Shown: one piece after another, positions 1 through 7,921 of the stretch
Layout of the letters: every line of letters starts with the position of its first letter
Numbering within the stretch: the stretch's first letter is position 1
Assembly (NCBI GenBank): GCA_934725745.1
Contig: CAKVCH010000003.1
Span: 1-15,205 of the forward strand
Source of the DNA: an uncultured Clostridia bacterium
GTDB taxonomy: Bacteria; Bacillota; Clostridia; Christensenellales; UBA1242
Direction of reading: 5' to 3'
Length of the DNA: 15,205 nt
Notes under the pieces: generated by a model
What the model was told of the DNA's origin: nothing
The model's database searches: none
What the model saw: only the letters and a program-made list of their open reading frames with translations
Program-made: the position numbers and the translations under genes

Positions 1-3000
1 GTGATAAAGTGGGTGAATTCTCCCGTCTGCGCTATCTTGAGAAGACAAAATCGTCAAATCTTCATTATTTGAACGAAGAAGGTCAAGAAGGTTTGCTTGC
101 GAACTAAATTGAACTTTAAATAACGCAGAAGATGATTTTACACCACCCGTTACATATGCGCCACCTTCAAAATCAAACTCGACATCAAACATCTTTTCTT
201 CAAACATCGCGATGAAAACATAGACATTTTGGAAGTCAAGTCCTAGTTCTTCTGGATTGAATGTCGCGTAGGTGTCAGTAAATTCATATTGTCCGTCTTC
301 ATAAGGATTGCCCGCACTATCAAGTAATTTATATCCTACAAAATCATATCCTACATAGTCCGACCTATCATCTGGTTGCGAAAAAACATTTCTCAAATCT
401 ACTGATTGCCCAAAAATAAAATCGGAAGTTTTTTGATATAACTCATTTTCATCGTTATATGGGTCAAATTTTACGGTTGAAGTGTTGCCTTCATATGAGA
501 CATAAAGGTCAATGGTTGATTCGCTTGAAATATTAAAGAACTCTTCTCTCGCGTTATAAATCATCCCCATTGTGTATTTTGAACCAGCAATTAAACTACT
601 TAAAAGTTCTTTTATGTGATAATTTTTGACTTCGTGCGAAACGGTGTTTTCAACACTAGGAATAACACCCATATTAGTAAACTTAATTCCGCTATCTCCC
701 ACGATTTCAAAACTAATCATATCGTCATAATAAACTGTCGCAATTTTTTGTACTTCTTCATCCGTGAAATGAATATTTATCGTAATTATCTTTTTATATG
801 TCGCAGTAAAAGTCTCTGCGTCAGCATTTTCGCAAGTAATTTGCGAACCCATTTTTCCGCCAGAAGAGTTTAGGAAGCAATCAAAATCATAGCCCGTTTT
901 TGATAGCTCGTTTGTAGTTGGGAGTTTAACTGTAACATTTTGCCCAATGTAAACTGTAAGAACAACTTTTGTTGCTCCAATGACAATTGACCTAAATGTT
1001 TCGACATCGTTTTCGTCGTAGAATGCCCCACTATTGTCGAATGTTCCGCCGTCAAGGTTAAGAGTAATTTCCTTTGTTTGTCTATTCCAAACTGGATACA
1101 AAGTCAAAACATATTCGCCCGCGTCATTTAAAATTACGCCATTTTCTTGCGTTAAGGCGACATTTTTACTTGCAAGCGGAATAAGTGAATCTTTAAACAA
1201 GTTAAAGCCCGCAAAAGTATAAAATCTTCTTGTGAAAGTTGCGCCGTCGTTTATAAGATAACTATCGCCAAATTGATAATAATAGTAATTTTCTTCACTC
1301 AAAGCGTATCCGTCGTCGCTTGTAATTCCAGTTGAAACAACATCCGCATAATTTGGTTCATATTTGACAGTAACTCTACATTTTTGGAAAACAGCATAAA
1401 GTATTGTCGAATTGCTTGGAACGACAAATTCTTCGTCAAGCGAATAGTAAGCCTTTGTGTCCCCTTCGCCTATTAAATTATTCGTTGGTTCATTTGAGAA
1501 CCCGACAAAATTGTAGCCAAAAAGGGTTGGCTCATAGTTAAACTTTTCACCAAGACCAGTTATCGTGTCCCCGCTAAAACATTCAAAACTCTTTTCTGCC
1601 CCTTCAAAATCAGAGCCGTCGTAGTTTTTGAAATAGATTGTTATTTTATTGACATTCCACCTTGCAGTGAGCGAAAGTTTTTTATCAACAATTACACTTG
1701 TAAGCGCTTTCCCGTTGTTTGCCCAGCCACTCATAGTATAAACTTCGCTGTTTTGCGCCTTGAAACCGAAACGTGCCAACTCTTCAACTGAAATTTGTTG
1801 ATTGTAGAAGAATTCCACGATAAAAGATTCCGCCAAACTTGTCACTTCTTCAATAGGTGTAAAGTAAGAGACTGTCGTACCAACTTCTTCTTTCCCGTTA
1901 TTAAAAACAACTTTTGTTTTCCAAATCGCATTCAATGTAACCGAATTTGTTGTAGGATTTGCGTATCTTTCAAACATCTCTTGATTAAACGAAATAGGTA
2001 CAAGAGTCGAATAGAACTTTCCGTTATAGACATAATATTGCCCTTGCGTAAAGTTTTCACTCGTAACATTTGTCGACTTTTCATATCGCCCGTCAACGAT
2101 AGCGTAATATGTTGCGCCGTCTACAAATGTAGTTGCAAGACTAAACGCGCCAGTAAGCAAGTAACTGTCGCCCGACCTTTCGTAGTTTGCAATAAATCCG
2201 TCCTTATCAAAACTAAATCCTACAAACTCAAACCCGTCTTTTCCTTTAAGCATTGCGTCGTTTACTGCGTTTGACGCGTCAAGTAGTATTTGTGACAAAT
2301 CAATAATCGCATTATTTTGGTCGTCAAGGTCAACATCGTAAGTTGCAATAGTTGTAGCGTTTTCGCCTGCATATTCAACACTTCCACCATTTAGGTTAAA
2401 GTTAATATGTAAAACTTTTTGCCAGTTTGCAGAGATTGTTCTTGCTCCCGCGTCAAAACTTTCTGCCGAACCTGAATATTTAATTAAACAATTTTCATCA
2501 ACAAGTTCCGATAAAAAGTCGTCACCTATAAAGCCATTTAATCTATATCCATTCTTTTTAAGTCCCTTAAATCCAACTTGAACGCCGTCAGTGCTTAATG
2601 AAGAATAGAAAACTGGATATTCAAAGTAGTAATTGTTATCATTATCTTTTTTGAGTGTTCCTTGTAAATCAACATACTCTTGCGTCGAACTTATCCCGCT
2701 ATCCCACTCACCGCCAGATAAAAGGACGGTCAAAATGTATTGTTTTTCTACCCAAACGGCACGGAATTCGGTCTCGTTGTCCGTTAAGTCACTTTCCAAA
2801 AGGAATCCGCCGACATCTTGCGTTCCAAAAATTATCGGTTCGTCAATACTAAATGTTTTTGATGTCCCGCCATATTCATAAGACATACTTGTTAAAATCT
2901 TGTAGCAACCATTGCTTCCGCCAAAAAGTCTTGTTTTTTCGTCCAGCGAGAAATGGTCACTAAGTAAAATTTCTTCGCCATATTTAACCGAAATATCTCT

Positions 3001-6000
3001 TGAAGGCAACCCGCCGATAGAATCGATTAAATGAAGTGTATAATCAAGTCCACGCCAACTAGCGACAAAGGTTGTGTCTTTCACTATTTTTGCCGTTTGA
3101 ACACCGCTATTTTCGACAATTTCTACACTATCACTCGACCATTTTTCAAAGAACTTTCTTGAAATTTTAAAGCCAAATCCGCCATCAGATTTTTCACCTT
3201 CGACCTTTTCTCTATTTGGAAGAGTCAAAACATGTGAGTTGTCAAGATTATCTAAACTCGTCATTTTGTTACTATCAAGCGTCGCGCCTGATTTTAAAGA
3301 CGCGCCAAAAAACTCGTTAGCAATAACTTGCACAACGCCCGCGTCACTTGAAATATATGTTATAACATATTTCCACTTAGTATAAATCTTATATACATAT
3401 TCGCCGTCAATTTTCTCAATGCGCGAATCAATTTCATTTCTACTATTAACTATTGTTGGAACTTGGACGACAAACTCTGTCGCGTCTTTATTTATAAATT
3501 TTGCATTTTGAGAGTCGAAAATATAGTCAATTTCTCTACCGTTTCCGTTAACAAGCCTACCGTTGTCACTTGACACAACAAATTGATTGTTTAAAGCTAC
3601 ACCGTCGACATAGTTTGTCGATTCTTGCGCGTCATAATACATTACGACTTTAACATCTTTCAATCTCCATTTTGCCGTAACAGAAACATTCCCTGGCAAG
3701 GATTTTGAAATCAAATAGTAATAGTTTTCGCTATATGTTTCATATGACCCGTCGACTGACCAACCGTCAAATTGATAGAAGTCTTTTTCACTTGGAAGAA
3801 GATATGGATTGTTAAGGAGTCTAAAACTTGCTTTGTTTGTAACATAATATTCTTCCATTTGAGAGTCACTAACACCCAAACTTCCGTCGTCGCCGTTATT
3901 GTACGACACCTTAAACCACATCGCGTACATTTCAATGTCACGGTCTATTCCATTATATAACTGCTTATTGTCACTCACATTAAATCCGACCGTGTCTTTT
4001 GTGTTATCAACCAAACTTACACTATATCTTTCAAAAACATAGCCGTCATTTAAATCTACAAATTCTCGTCCAGTCAAAACAAATTCGCCATTTTTCTCGA
4101 CCAAAATTTCCCTACTTTCTTCGCGCGAGAAATCAAGGAAAAGAGTTATAACATACGCTTTCACCCATTGCGCAGTGAAAGTTATCGCATTTGAAATGCG
4201 AACCTTTTGAACACTCTCAGCATAACTATTCCCAACTTCATCAAGGTATCCGTCGAAATAGTAACCAGAAAAGAATAGTTCGTCATTAAGCAAATTTATT
4301 TCATCATCGTAAGCCACGGTCAAAACATAGTCACTTGCACTACTTTCGCCGTCATCACGAGTAGGGTATTCACCGCCACCAAGAGAGAAAGTTACATCAT
4401 ATGTTTCTTTTGTCCATTTTGCAATAAGTCTGTGAGTTCTTTCTCCAACATACAAAAAGTCTGTGTTTATAGTAAAATCTCTCAAAGTTTCTTCAAGTAA
4501 TAAACCGTTTTCGCCATTACTAAAACCTTCAAAGATAAAGCCTTCTCTTTCAAACACCCTTTCAGTTAAAATCTCGTTATTTTCAAGATTGCGAAGCCTA
4601 AAATCAAAGAATGTTGCGTTATTTGTAAATTCATCCGCCCAATTTGCGTCAAGAGATGTGCCATAAGGCAAAACGAACTCCATTTCAAGTTTAAAATCCT
4701 TATTTTGCGAAATGGAATGATAATTGTAAAACTCAACACTAAAAATACTGTCAATTCCCGTCCAAACAAGGTCGAATGCGAGTTTATTTTTGTTCTCGTC
4801 CTTATATGTATCTTCTTGCATAACGATAAAAGTCGATCCAACCGCCTTTATTTTTGAAGTCAAATCAGTCGTTAAAATATAGCCTTTTAGGTTGTAATTT
4901 GATAGACCTACATAATCCCTATTCTTTCTTTCAAAATTTGCCAACTTAATTGTTGAACCTTCAATTAAATTTTTCAAAACAACGCGGTTATTTACGCTAT
5001 CATAGGTGGCGGAAATTTCGTTGCCATAGACATATCCAACGCTATCTTCGCTTGTTTTAAAAATAATATTGTCGTGGTCTAAGACAATTTCAAAGTTTTC
5101 AATCAATTCGTCAACATTTGGAACAACGCAAGGGTCTAAAAGGTCACTATTTAGATTAAAATAGGTTTCTTCCACTACAAGCGCGTAGACCGCGTATAAA
5201 ACGATTGCTTCTTCTTGTTCGTTATAATATTTTGAGTCAATTCCGCCTTCAATAACAGTGTCAAAATTGACAATTTCGCCCGTAAAATCAGGTTGTGTGT
5301 TAAAACCAACAAGAGCGTAGCCTGATCTATAATTTTTAAGTTTATCCACTTGCGACGACCAATCATCAATTCTCATACTCGCACCGACTGCAATTTTTGT
5401 GTCCGCAAGAAGTTTTGCGTCAGTGTAAATTCTAAGTGGAGTCCTATATTCAGTCCACACAGCATATAAAGTTATTTCCGATTTATTTCTAAGGAAATTC
5501 TTGTCTATTTTTTCCGTCACACCATAAGGAATATATGACGAAGAAGAAATTGACGATGTTGTATCATATGGAATGAGAGACCAGCCCAAGAATTCGTGCT
5601 TGCTTGGTCTAAACCAATCAATCATTTGTTCCTTGTAAGGCTTCATAACATAGCCGTCAGTGTTATATTCAACTATCGACTCAGATACTCCTTTTGAAAT
5701 AGACGCAAGTAGTCTATCCAAGTCGTCACCAGAATAAAAATCTTTCAAGCACGAAAGGTTTGCATCATACTTGATTTTGACATTTTTTGCGCCAAAACTG
5801 ACAACAAATGCCTTGTCACCTTTTGGGGTGTCTATTGTATCAAATGTCGTATAGGTTTGGTCATCGCCAAAAAGTTTAAAATTAGCAATGTTGTAATAGT
5901 TTGATATAAAATTCCTATATGTATCAGTTTGCAAAGTTGAAATTTCACTCTTAGTCCCAGACGCAAGGCTATAACGATACATATTTGCATTCCCCACATC

Positions 6001-6966
6001 AAGAAGCCTAATCCCCGACGCGACATCCGCTAAATTTATTTTGTCTACAAAATATTTCGTTGTTGTTTCGTATAAGTAGACATATTCGTCATTTTCATCA
6101 AAAAGGTTTTTACTAACAAAAGTCGTTTTAACATCACTTGCCGTATATTTTGCGTGCAAGGTAAGGTCGCTACTTAAAACGGATGGTGTATACATCGAGC
6201 CGTCTTCATAAGCCCAGCCATCAAATTTAAGTAAAACTTTTCCATTTTCGTCTCTTATATCATCTGGCACAGGCGCAACAAACTTTTCGCCTTTTTTGCA
6301 AGTCTCAGACGACACTTCAACCGCCCAATCGACAAAGTTAATGGTGCACTCGCCCTTTGGAGCAACCACAATCCCGATAATAATCCCAGCAACGGCAAGA
6401 AGAGACATTAAAATTGAAACAAGAGCAATTTTCTTCTTCGACCTTGTTTTTTTCTCTTTTCCGCTTTCTTTTCTATTATCTTCAAAATTTGAATTGACAC
6501 CTTTATTTTGAGCGTTCAAATTTTGTGGTTTTATATTTTGTCCGCTCATATTTTGCGTTCCAAAATTACGAGTAGGAGCATTATTCATCCCTTGCGTATT
6601 TGGTCTAACATTTGGATTTGCAAAATTACCACCTTGTCCCATTGGCCTTGCATTTTGTTGCCAAGAACTAGGTGCATTTTGACGCATTGGATTTTGATTT
6701 ACCCCCCCACCGTTACTACCCAAAGGAATTTTGTTCGCATTTTGCGATTGTTGCGAAACGCCATTTTGCGTGCTGTTTATCTGAGGACCATTATTGGTCC
6801 CAACTGAATTAGGTCGAGAAAAATTAGTCGCCCTAACATTTTCCCTTCCAATAGGTGTAGTCGCGCGGTTGTTTGCAGACGAAAAACCACTACCCGACTG
6901 AGTAGGCTTGTTATTCGCATTTATATTCGCGTTGTTTACTCTCCCATTTTCATCATTGAAATCCAT
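1..6966 (-). CDS. Giant membrane-anchored InlB B-repeat surface protein (C-terminus outside window)
   Basis: The frame is open for 2322 codons from the ATG at 6966 to the window edge. The start is fixed by an AAAGGAGG box 7 nt upstream. Residues 1-162 are Asn/Gln/Gly-rich and disordered-looking. Residues 163-179 are Lys/Arg-rich, and residues 180-202 form one hydrophobic helix (VSILMSLLAVAGIIIGIVVA). From about 206 onward come some 18-19 modules of 70-180 residues, each closing on a strand such as TLHAKYT (269-275), ITLYAVWT (498-505), LIAKWT (847-852), VTLNAIW (1676-1682) or LTLYPVWN (1954-1961). Many carry an earlier FDGW/FVGF/FEGF motif. This matches the InlB B-repeat (Listeria-Bacteroides, Flg_new) fold of cell-surface proteins. 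I infer a type II topology: basic head inside, repeats outside. No cleavable signal, catalytic domain or LPXTG motif is visible. Repeat-family assignment is firm; adhesion or envelope function is inference. Confidence 0.88.
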   Translation of the reverse strand, partial: MDFNDENGRVNNANINANNKPTQSGSGFSSANNRATTPIGRENVRATNFSRPNSVGTNNGPQINSTQNGVSQQSQNANKIPLGSNGGGVNQNPMRQNAPSSWQQNARPMGQGGNFANPNVRPNTQGMNNAPTRNFGTQNMSGQNIKPQNLNAQNKGVNSNFEDNRKESGKEKKTRSKKKIALVSILMSLLAVAGIIIGIVVAPKGECTINFVDWAVEVSSETCKKGEKFVAPVPDDIRDENGKVLLKFDGWAYEDGSMYTPSVLSSDLTLHAKYTASDVKTTFVSKNLFDENDEYVYLYETTTKYFVDKINLADVASGIRLLDVGNANMYRYSLASGTKSEISTLQTDTYRNFISNYYNIANFKLFGDDQTYTTFDTIDTPKGDKAFVVSFGAKNVKIKYDANLSCLKDFYSGDDLDRLLASISKGVSESIVEYNTDGYVMKPYKEQMIDWFRPSKHEFLGWSLIPYDTTSSISSSSYIPYGVTEKIDKNFLRNKSEITLYAVWTEYRTPLRIYTDAKLLADTKIAVGASMRIDDWSSQVDKLKNYRSGYALVGFNTQPDFTGEIVNFDTVIEGGIDSKYYNEQEEAIVLYAVYALVVEETYFNLNSDLLDPCVVPNVDELIENFEIVLDHDNIIFKTSEDSVGYVYGNEISATYDSVNNRVVLKNLIEGSTIKLANFERKNRDYVGLSNYNLKGYILTTDLTSKIKAVGSTFIVMQEDTYKDENKNKLAFDLVWTGIDSIFSVEFYNYHSISQNKDFKLEMEFVLPYGTSLDANWADEFTNNATFFDFRLRNLENNEILTERVFEREGFIFEGFSNGENGLLLEETLRDFTINTDFLYVGERTHRLIAKWTKETYDVTFSLGGGEYPTRDDGESSASDYVLTVAYDDEINLLNDELFFSGYYFDGYLDEVGNSYAESVQKVRISNAITFTAQWVKAYVITLFLDFSREESREILVEKNGEFVLTGREFVDLNDGYVFERYSVSLVDNTKDTVGFNVSDNKQLYNGIDRDIEMYAMWFKVSYNNGDDGSLGVSDSQMEEYYVTNKASFRLLNNPYLLPSEKDFYQFDGWSVDGSYETYSENYYYLISKSLPGNVSVTAKWRLKDVKVVMYYDAQESTNYVDGVALNNQFVVSSDNGRLVNGNGREIDYIFDSQNAKFINKDATEFVVQVPTIVNSRNEIDSRIEKIDGEYVYKIYTKWKYVITYISSDAGVVQVIANEFFGASLKSGATLDSNKMTSLDNLDNSHVLTLPNREKVEGEKSDGGFGFKISRKFFEKWSSDSVEIVENSGVQTAKIVKDTTFVASWRGLDYTLHLIDSIGGLPSRDISVKYGEEILLSDHFSLDEKTRLFGGSNGCYKILTSMSYEYGGTSKTFSIDEPIIFGTQDVGGFLLESDLTDNETEFRAVWVEKQYILTVLLSGGEWDSGISSTQEYVDLQGTLKKDNDNNYYFEYPVFYSSLSTDGVQVGFKGLKKNGYRLNGFIGDDFLSELVDENCLIKYSGSAESFDAGARTISANWQKVLHINFNLNGGSVEYAGENATTIATYDVDLDDQNNAIIDLSQILLDASNAVNDAMLKGKDGFEFVGFSFDKDGFIANYERSGDSYLLTGAFSLATTFVDGATYYAIVDGRYEKSTNVTSENFTQGQYYVYNGKFYSTLVPISFNQEMFERYANPTTNSVTLNAIWKTKVVFNNGKEEVGTTVSYFTPIEEVTSLAESFIVEFFYNQQISVEELARFGFKAQNSEVYTMSGWANNGKALTSVIVDKKLSLTARWNVNKITIYFKNYDGSDFEGAEKSFECFSGDTITGLGEKFNYEPTLFGYNFVGFSNEPTNNLIGEGDTKAYYSLDEEFVVPSNSTILYAVFQKCRVTVKYEPNYADVVSTGITSDDGYALSEENYYYYQFGDSYLINDGATFTRRFYTFAGFNLFKDSLIPLASKNVALTQENGVILNDAGEYVLTLYPVWNRQTKEITLNLDGGTFDNSGAFYDENDVETFRSIVIGATKVVLTVYIGQNVTVKLPTTNELSKTGYDFDCFLNSSGGKMGSQITCENADAETFTATYKKIITINIHFTDEEVQKIATVYYDDMISFEIVGDSGIKFTNMGVIPSVENTVSHEVKNYHIKELLSSLIAGSKYTMGMIYNAREEFFNISSESTIDLYVSYEGNTSTVKFDPYNDENELYQKTSDFIFGQSVDLRNVFSQPDDRSDYVGYDFVGYKLLDSAGNPYEDGQYEFTDTYATFNPEELGLDFQNVYVFIAMFEEKMFDVEFDFEGGAYVTGGVKSSSALFKVQFSSQANLLDLLRSNNEDLTILSSQDSADGRIHPLYH
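6702..6708 (-). repeat. G7 homopolymer (C7 on + strand) in the giant gene
   Basis: Seven consecutive G on the coding strand encode Gly87, Gly88 and the first base of Val89, between GGT and TAAATC. It is unusual in such AT-rich DNA. It lies in the disordered head, before the membrane helix at 180-202, so gain or loss of one base would remove the whole outer part of the protein. Confidence 0.6.
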
Positions 6967-6973
6967 AATGATT

Positions 6974-6981
6974 CCTCCTTT
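6974..6981 (-). promoter_or_regulatory. Strong ribosome binding site of the giant gene
   Basis: The minus strand reads AAAGGAGG, a near-perfect anti-16S match, followed by AATCATT (7 nt) and the ATG. It settles the start of the giant frame. Confidence 0.85.
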
Positions 6982-7191
6982 GTAGTTTTACTCTCTTTTG
7001 TAAAAATATTTAATTAAAACTCAAAAAAATAAAGCAAAATTTTAGACAAAAATTATTGATAAATTTGTTTATAATTTTCAGACAAAAAATAAAGAAAAAA
7101 TCTTGCTTAAAAATCAACAAAAAATTCAAAATAAATCAGTCCAAAATTATCCAAAAAAGATTTTACTTAAAGCACAAATTACTACGATAAA

Positions 7192-7219
7192 ATTATACCA
7201 TATATGTAAATATACTCAA
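7192..7219 (-). promoter_or_regulatory. Likely promoter of the giant surface-protein gene
   Basis: On the minus strand TTGAGT is followed by 16 nt and a perfect TATAAT, preceded by TGG (extended -10). Initiation would fall near 7185, giving a leader of about 218 nt before the ATG. It is the best sigma-A-like promoter between galE and the giant gene. Confidence 0.6.
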
Positions 7220-7287
7220 AACAATTTAAACCCATTTTTACAGATTTTTTTACAACATTTTTTAATAATTTTTTTGCAAAAATTTAC

Positions 7288-7321
7288 AGTGCTTTTTTAT
7301 TAAAAATAGCACTATTTTTTT
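7288..7321 (+). terminator. Hairpin plus T-run, orientation and role unclear
   Basis: AGTGCT (7288-7293) pairs with AGCACT (7308-7313). After one T-T mismatch the stem continues through a T-run/A-run. ATTTTTTT follows on the plus strand, as in an intrinsic terminator. No plus-strand gene ends here, so it may protect the giant gene from antisense transcription or be incidental. Confidence 0.3.
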
Positions 7322-7340
7322 AAAGTATTTTTTATAAAAA

Positions 7341-7371
7341 TTATCCACAAAACACTAACAATTGTGGATAA
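7341..7371. repeat. Inverted pair of perfect DnaA-box 9-mers
   Basis: TTATCCACAA (7341-7350) and TTGTGGATAA (7362-7371) are perfect inverted copies with an 11-nt spacer. Each contains TTATCCACA, the consensus DnaA box. A T-run follows on the plus strand, so the same bases could form a terminator-like hairpin. A third copy lies at 7910-7918. Confidence 0.5.
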
Positions 7372-7571
7372 CTTTTTTTTCTACTTTTCTCCTAATTATT
7401 CTGTCCCCGCACCACTTGAAAATTAAATTTTATAACTACTATTAAATTCTGTTTTAAGAAATATTGATACTATGATATTTTTTTCACAAGGGATAAAATC
7501 TTTTTTTTTAAAAAATAGACTCGATTTCAAACAATAATTGCGACCTTACACCTACACAAGTCCTCTTTTTT

Positions 7572-7590
7572 TACCGACCAATCATTCGGA
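7572..7590. repeat. Imperfect CCGACC..TCGG dyad (site 1 of 3)
   Basis: The plus strand reads ACCGACCAATCATTCGGAC. CCGA and TCGG form the symmetric ends. The site lies just downstream of the possible minus-strand -10 at 7603-7608, where a repressor operator would sit. It resembles the two dyads at 7667 and 7724; TetR-type operators often have this kind of composition. Confidence 0.35.
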
Positions 7591-7602
7591 CAAGAAGTTA
7601 AT

Positions 7603-7631
7603 ATTATATTCATTGCCAGTTTTAAAAACAA
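7603..7631 (-). promoter_or_regulatory. Possible minus-strand promoter with no obvious gene
   Basis: The minus strand has TTGTTT, 17 nt, then a perfect TATAAT, so a transcript would start near 7596. No open frame with a ribosome site follows. The product would be a small RNA, perhaps ending at the hairpin around 7341-7371, or a very long leader of the giant gene. The -35 is weak in AT-rich DNA, so chance is possible. Confidence 0.35.
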
Positions 7632-7666
7632 GATTGTGTCAAAAATCTAAAAAAACAATAATAAAA

Positions 7667-7684
7667 CGACCGATATTTCGGTCG
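7667..7684 (-). repeat. CGACCGA/TCGGTCG hairpin (site 2 of 3)
   Basis: Seven-bp arms CGACCGA (7667-7673) and TCGGTCG (7678-7684) flank a TATT loop. It is the most GC-rich hairpin in the intergenic kilobase. On the minus strand it is followed by TTTTATTATTGTTTTTTT, so it could be a back-up terminator behind galE. Its likeness to sites 1 and 3 argues instead for a protein-binding site. Confidence 0.4.
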
Positions 7685-7723
7685 AAACGCTACTTTTCGC
7701 TTGTTATAAAGGATATGTAAAAC

Positions 7724-7737
7724 CGACCACTCGGTCG
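7724..7737. repeat. CGACC-ACTC-GGTCG dyad (site 3 of 3)
   Basis: Five-bp arms CGACC (7724-7728) and GGTCG (7733-7737) are separated by 4 nt. The word is shared with the dyads at 7572 and 7667, and GC-rich words are rare in this DNA. Confidence 0.35.
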
Positions 7738-7870
7738 CGACTGTGTGTTTTTCAATAAAAAAGATTGATTAAAAAACTAATTTTACAGCAGATTGCGCTC
7801 CCATTTTTGCTACAACAAAATGAGATTAAATGCTTTAAATGTCTCCTATTTATAATGCAAAAAATCATAC

Positions 7871-7904
7871 AAAAAAGACACCTACTTACAAGCAGATGTC
7901 TTTT
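7871..7904 (-). terminator. Intrinsic terminator of galE
   Basis: Read on the minus strand, AAAAGACATCT pairs over 11 bp (one G-T pair) with AGGTGTCTTTT around a 10-nt loop, followed by a run of T. It begins 17 nt after the galE stop. Confidence 0.8.
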
Positions 7905-7909
7905 AAAAT

Positions 7910-7918
7910 TTATCCACA
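7910..7918 (+). promoter_or_regulatory. DnaA-box-like 9-mer
   Basis: TTATCCACA is a perfect match to the DnaA-box consensus, lying between the galE terminator and its stop codon. It is the third such word in this intergenic region. Confidence 0.35.
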
Positions 7919-7921
7919 AAT

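Larger units (their letters stand above)
6967..7921. other. AT-rich intergenic kilobase, no convincing coding region
   Basis: This stretch separates the galE stop from the start of the giant gene. It is very AT-rich with many A and T runs. The short open frames here are low-complexity (Lys/Asn/Leu/Ile), lack ribosome sites and resemble no family. It does hold regulatory-looking elements listed separately: a minus-strand promoter near 7200, a hairpin at 7288-7313, an inverted DnaA-box pair at 7341-7371, three CGACC/GGTCG dyads at 7572-7740, a possible promoter at 7603-7631 and the galE terminator. A near-duplicate AATTTT(C)AGACAAAAA occurs about 35 bp apart at roughly 7039 and 7074. From 7380 to 7560 I see nothing interpretable. 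Confidence 0.6.

Noticed and set aside
1795..2274. 159-codon Cys-rich open frame on the plus strand
   Set aside because: It lies fully antisense to the giant repeat gene, has no ribosome site or family resemblance, and its residues are what the opposite strand's codon use would give.
7103..7303. 66-codon plus-strand frame followed by a hairpin with T-run
   Set aside because: Lys/Ile/Leu/Gln low-complexity product from AT-rich DNA, no ribosome site, and it overlaps the predicted minus-strand promoter of the giant gene.
7538..7720. 60-codon plus-strand frame across the CGACC dyads
   Set aside because: No ribosome site, no recognisable protein, and the dyads inside it suggest regulatory rather than coding DNA.
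6967..7921. Replication origin
   Set aside because: DnaA-box words and AT-rich DNA are present, but there is no dnaA, dnaN, rpmH or other usual origin neighbour, and one word doubles as a terminator-like hairpin. Kept only as a finding to test.
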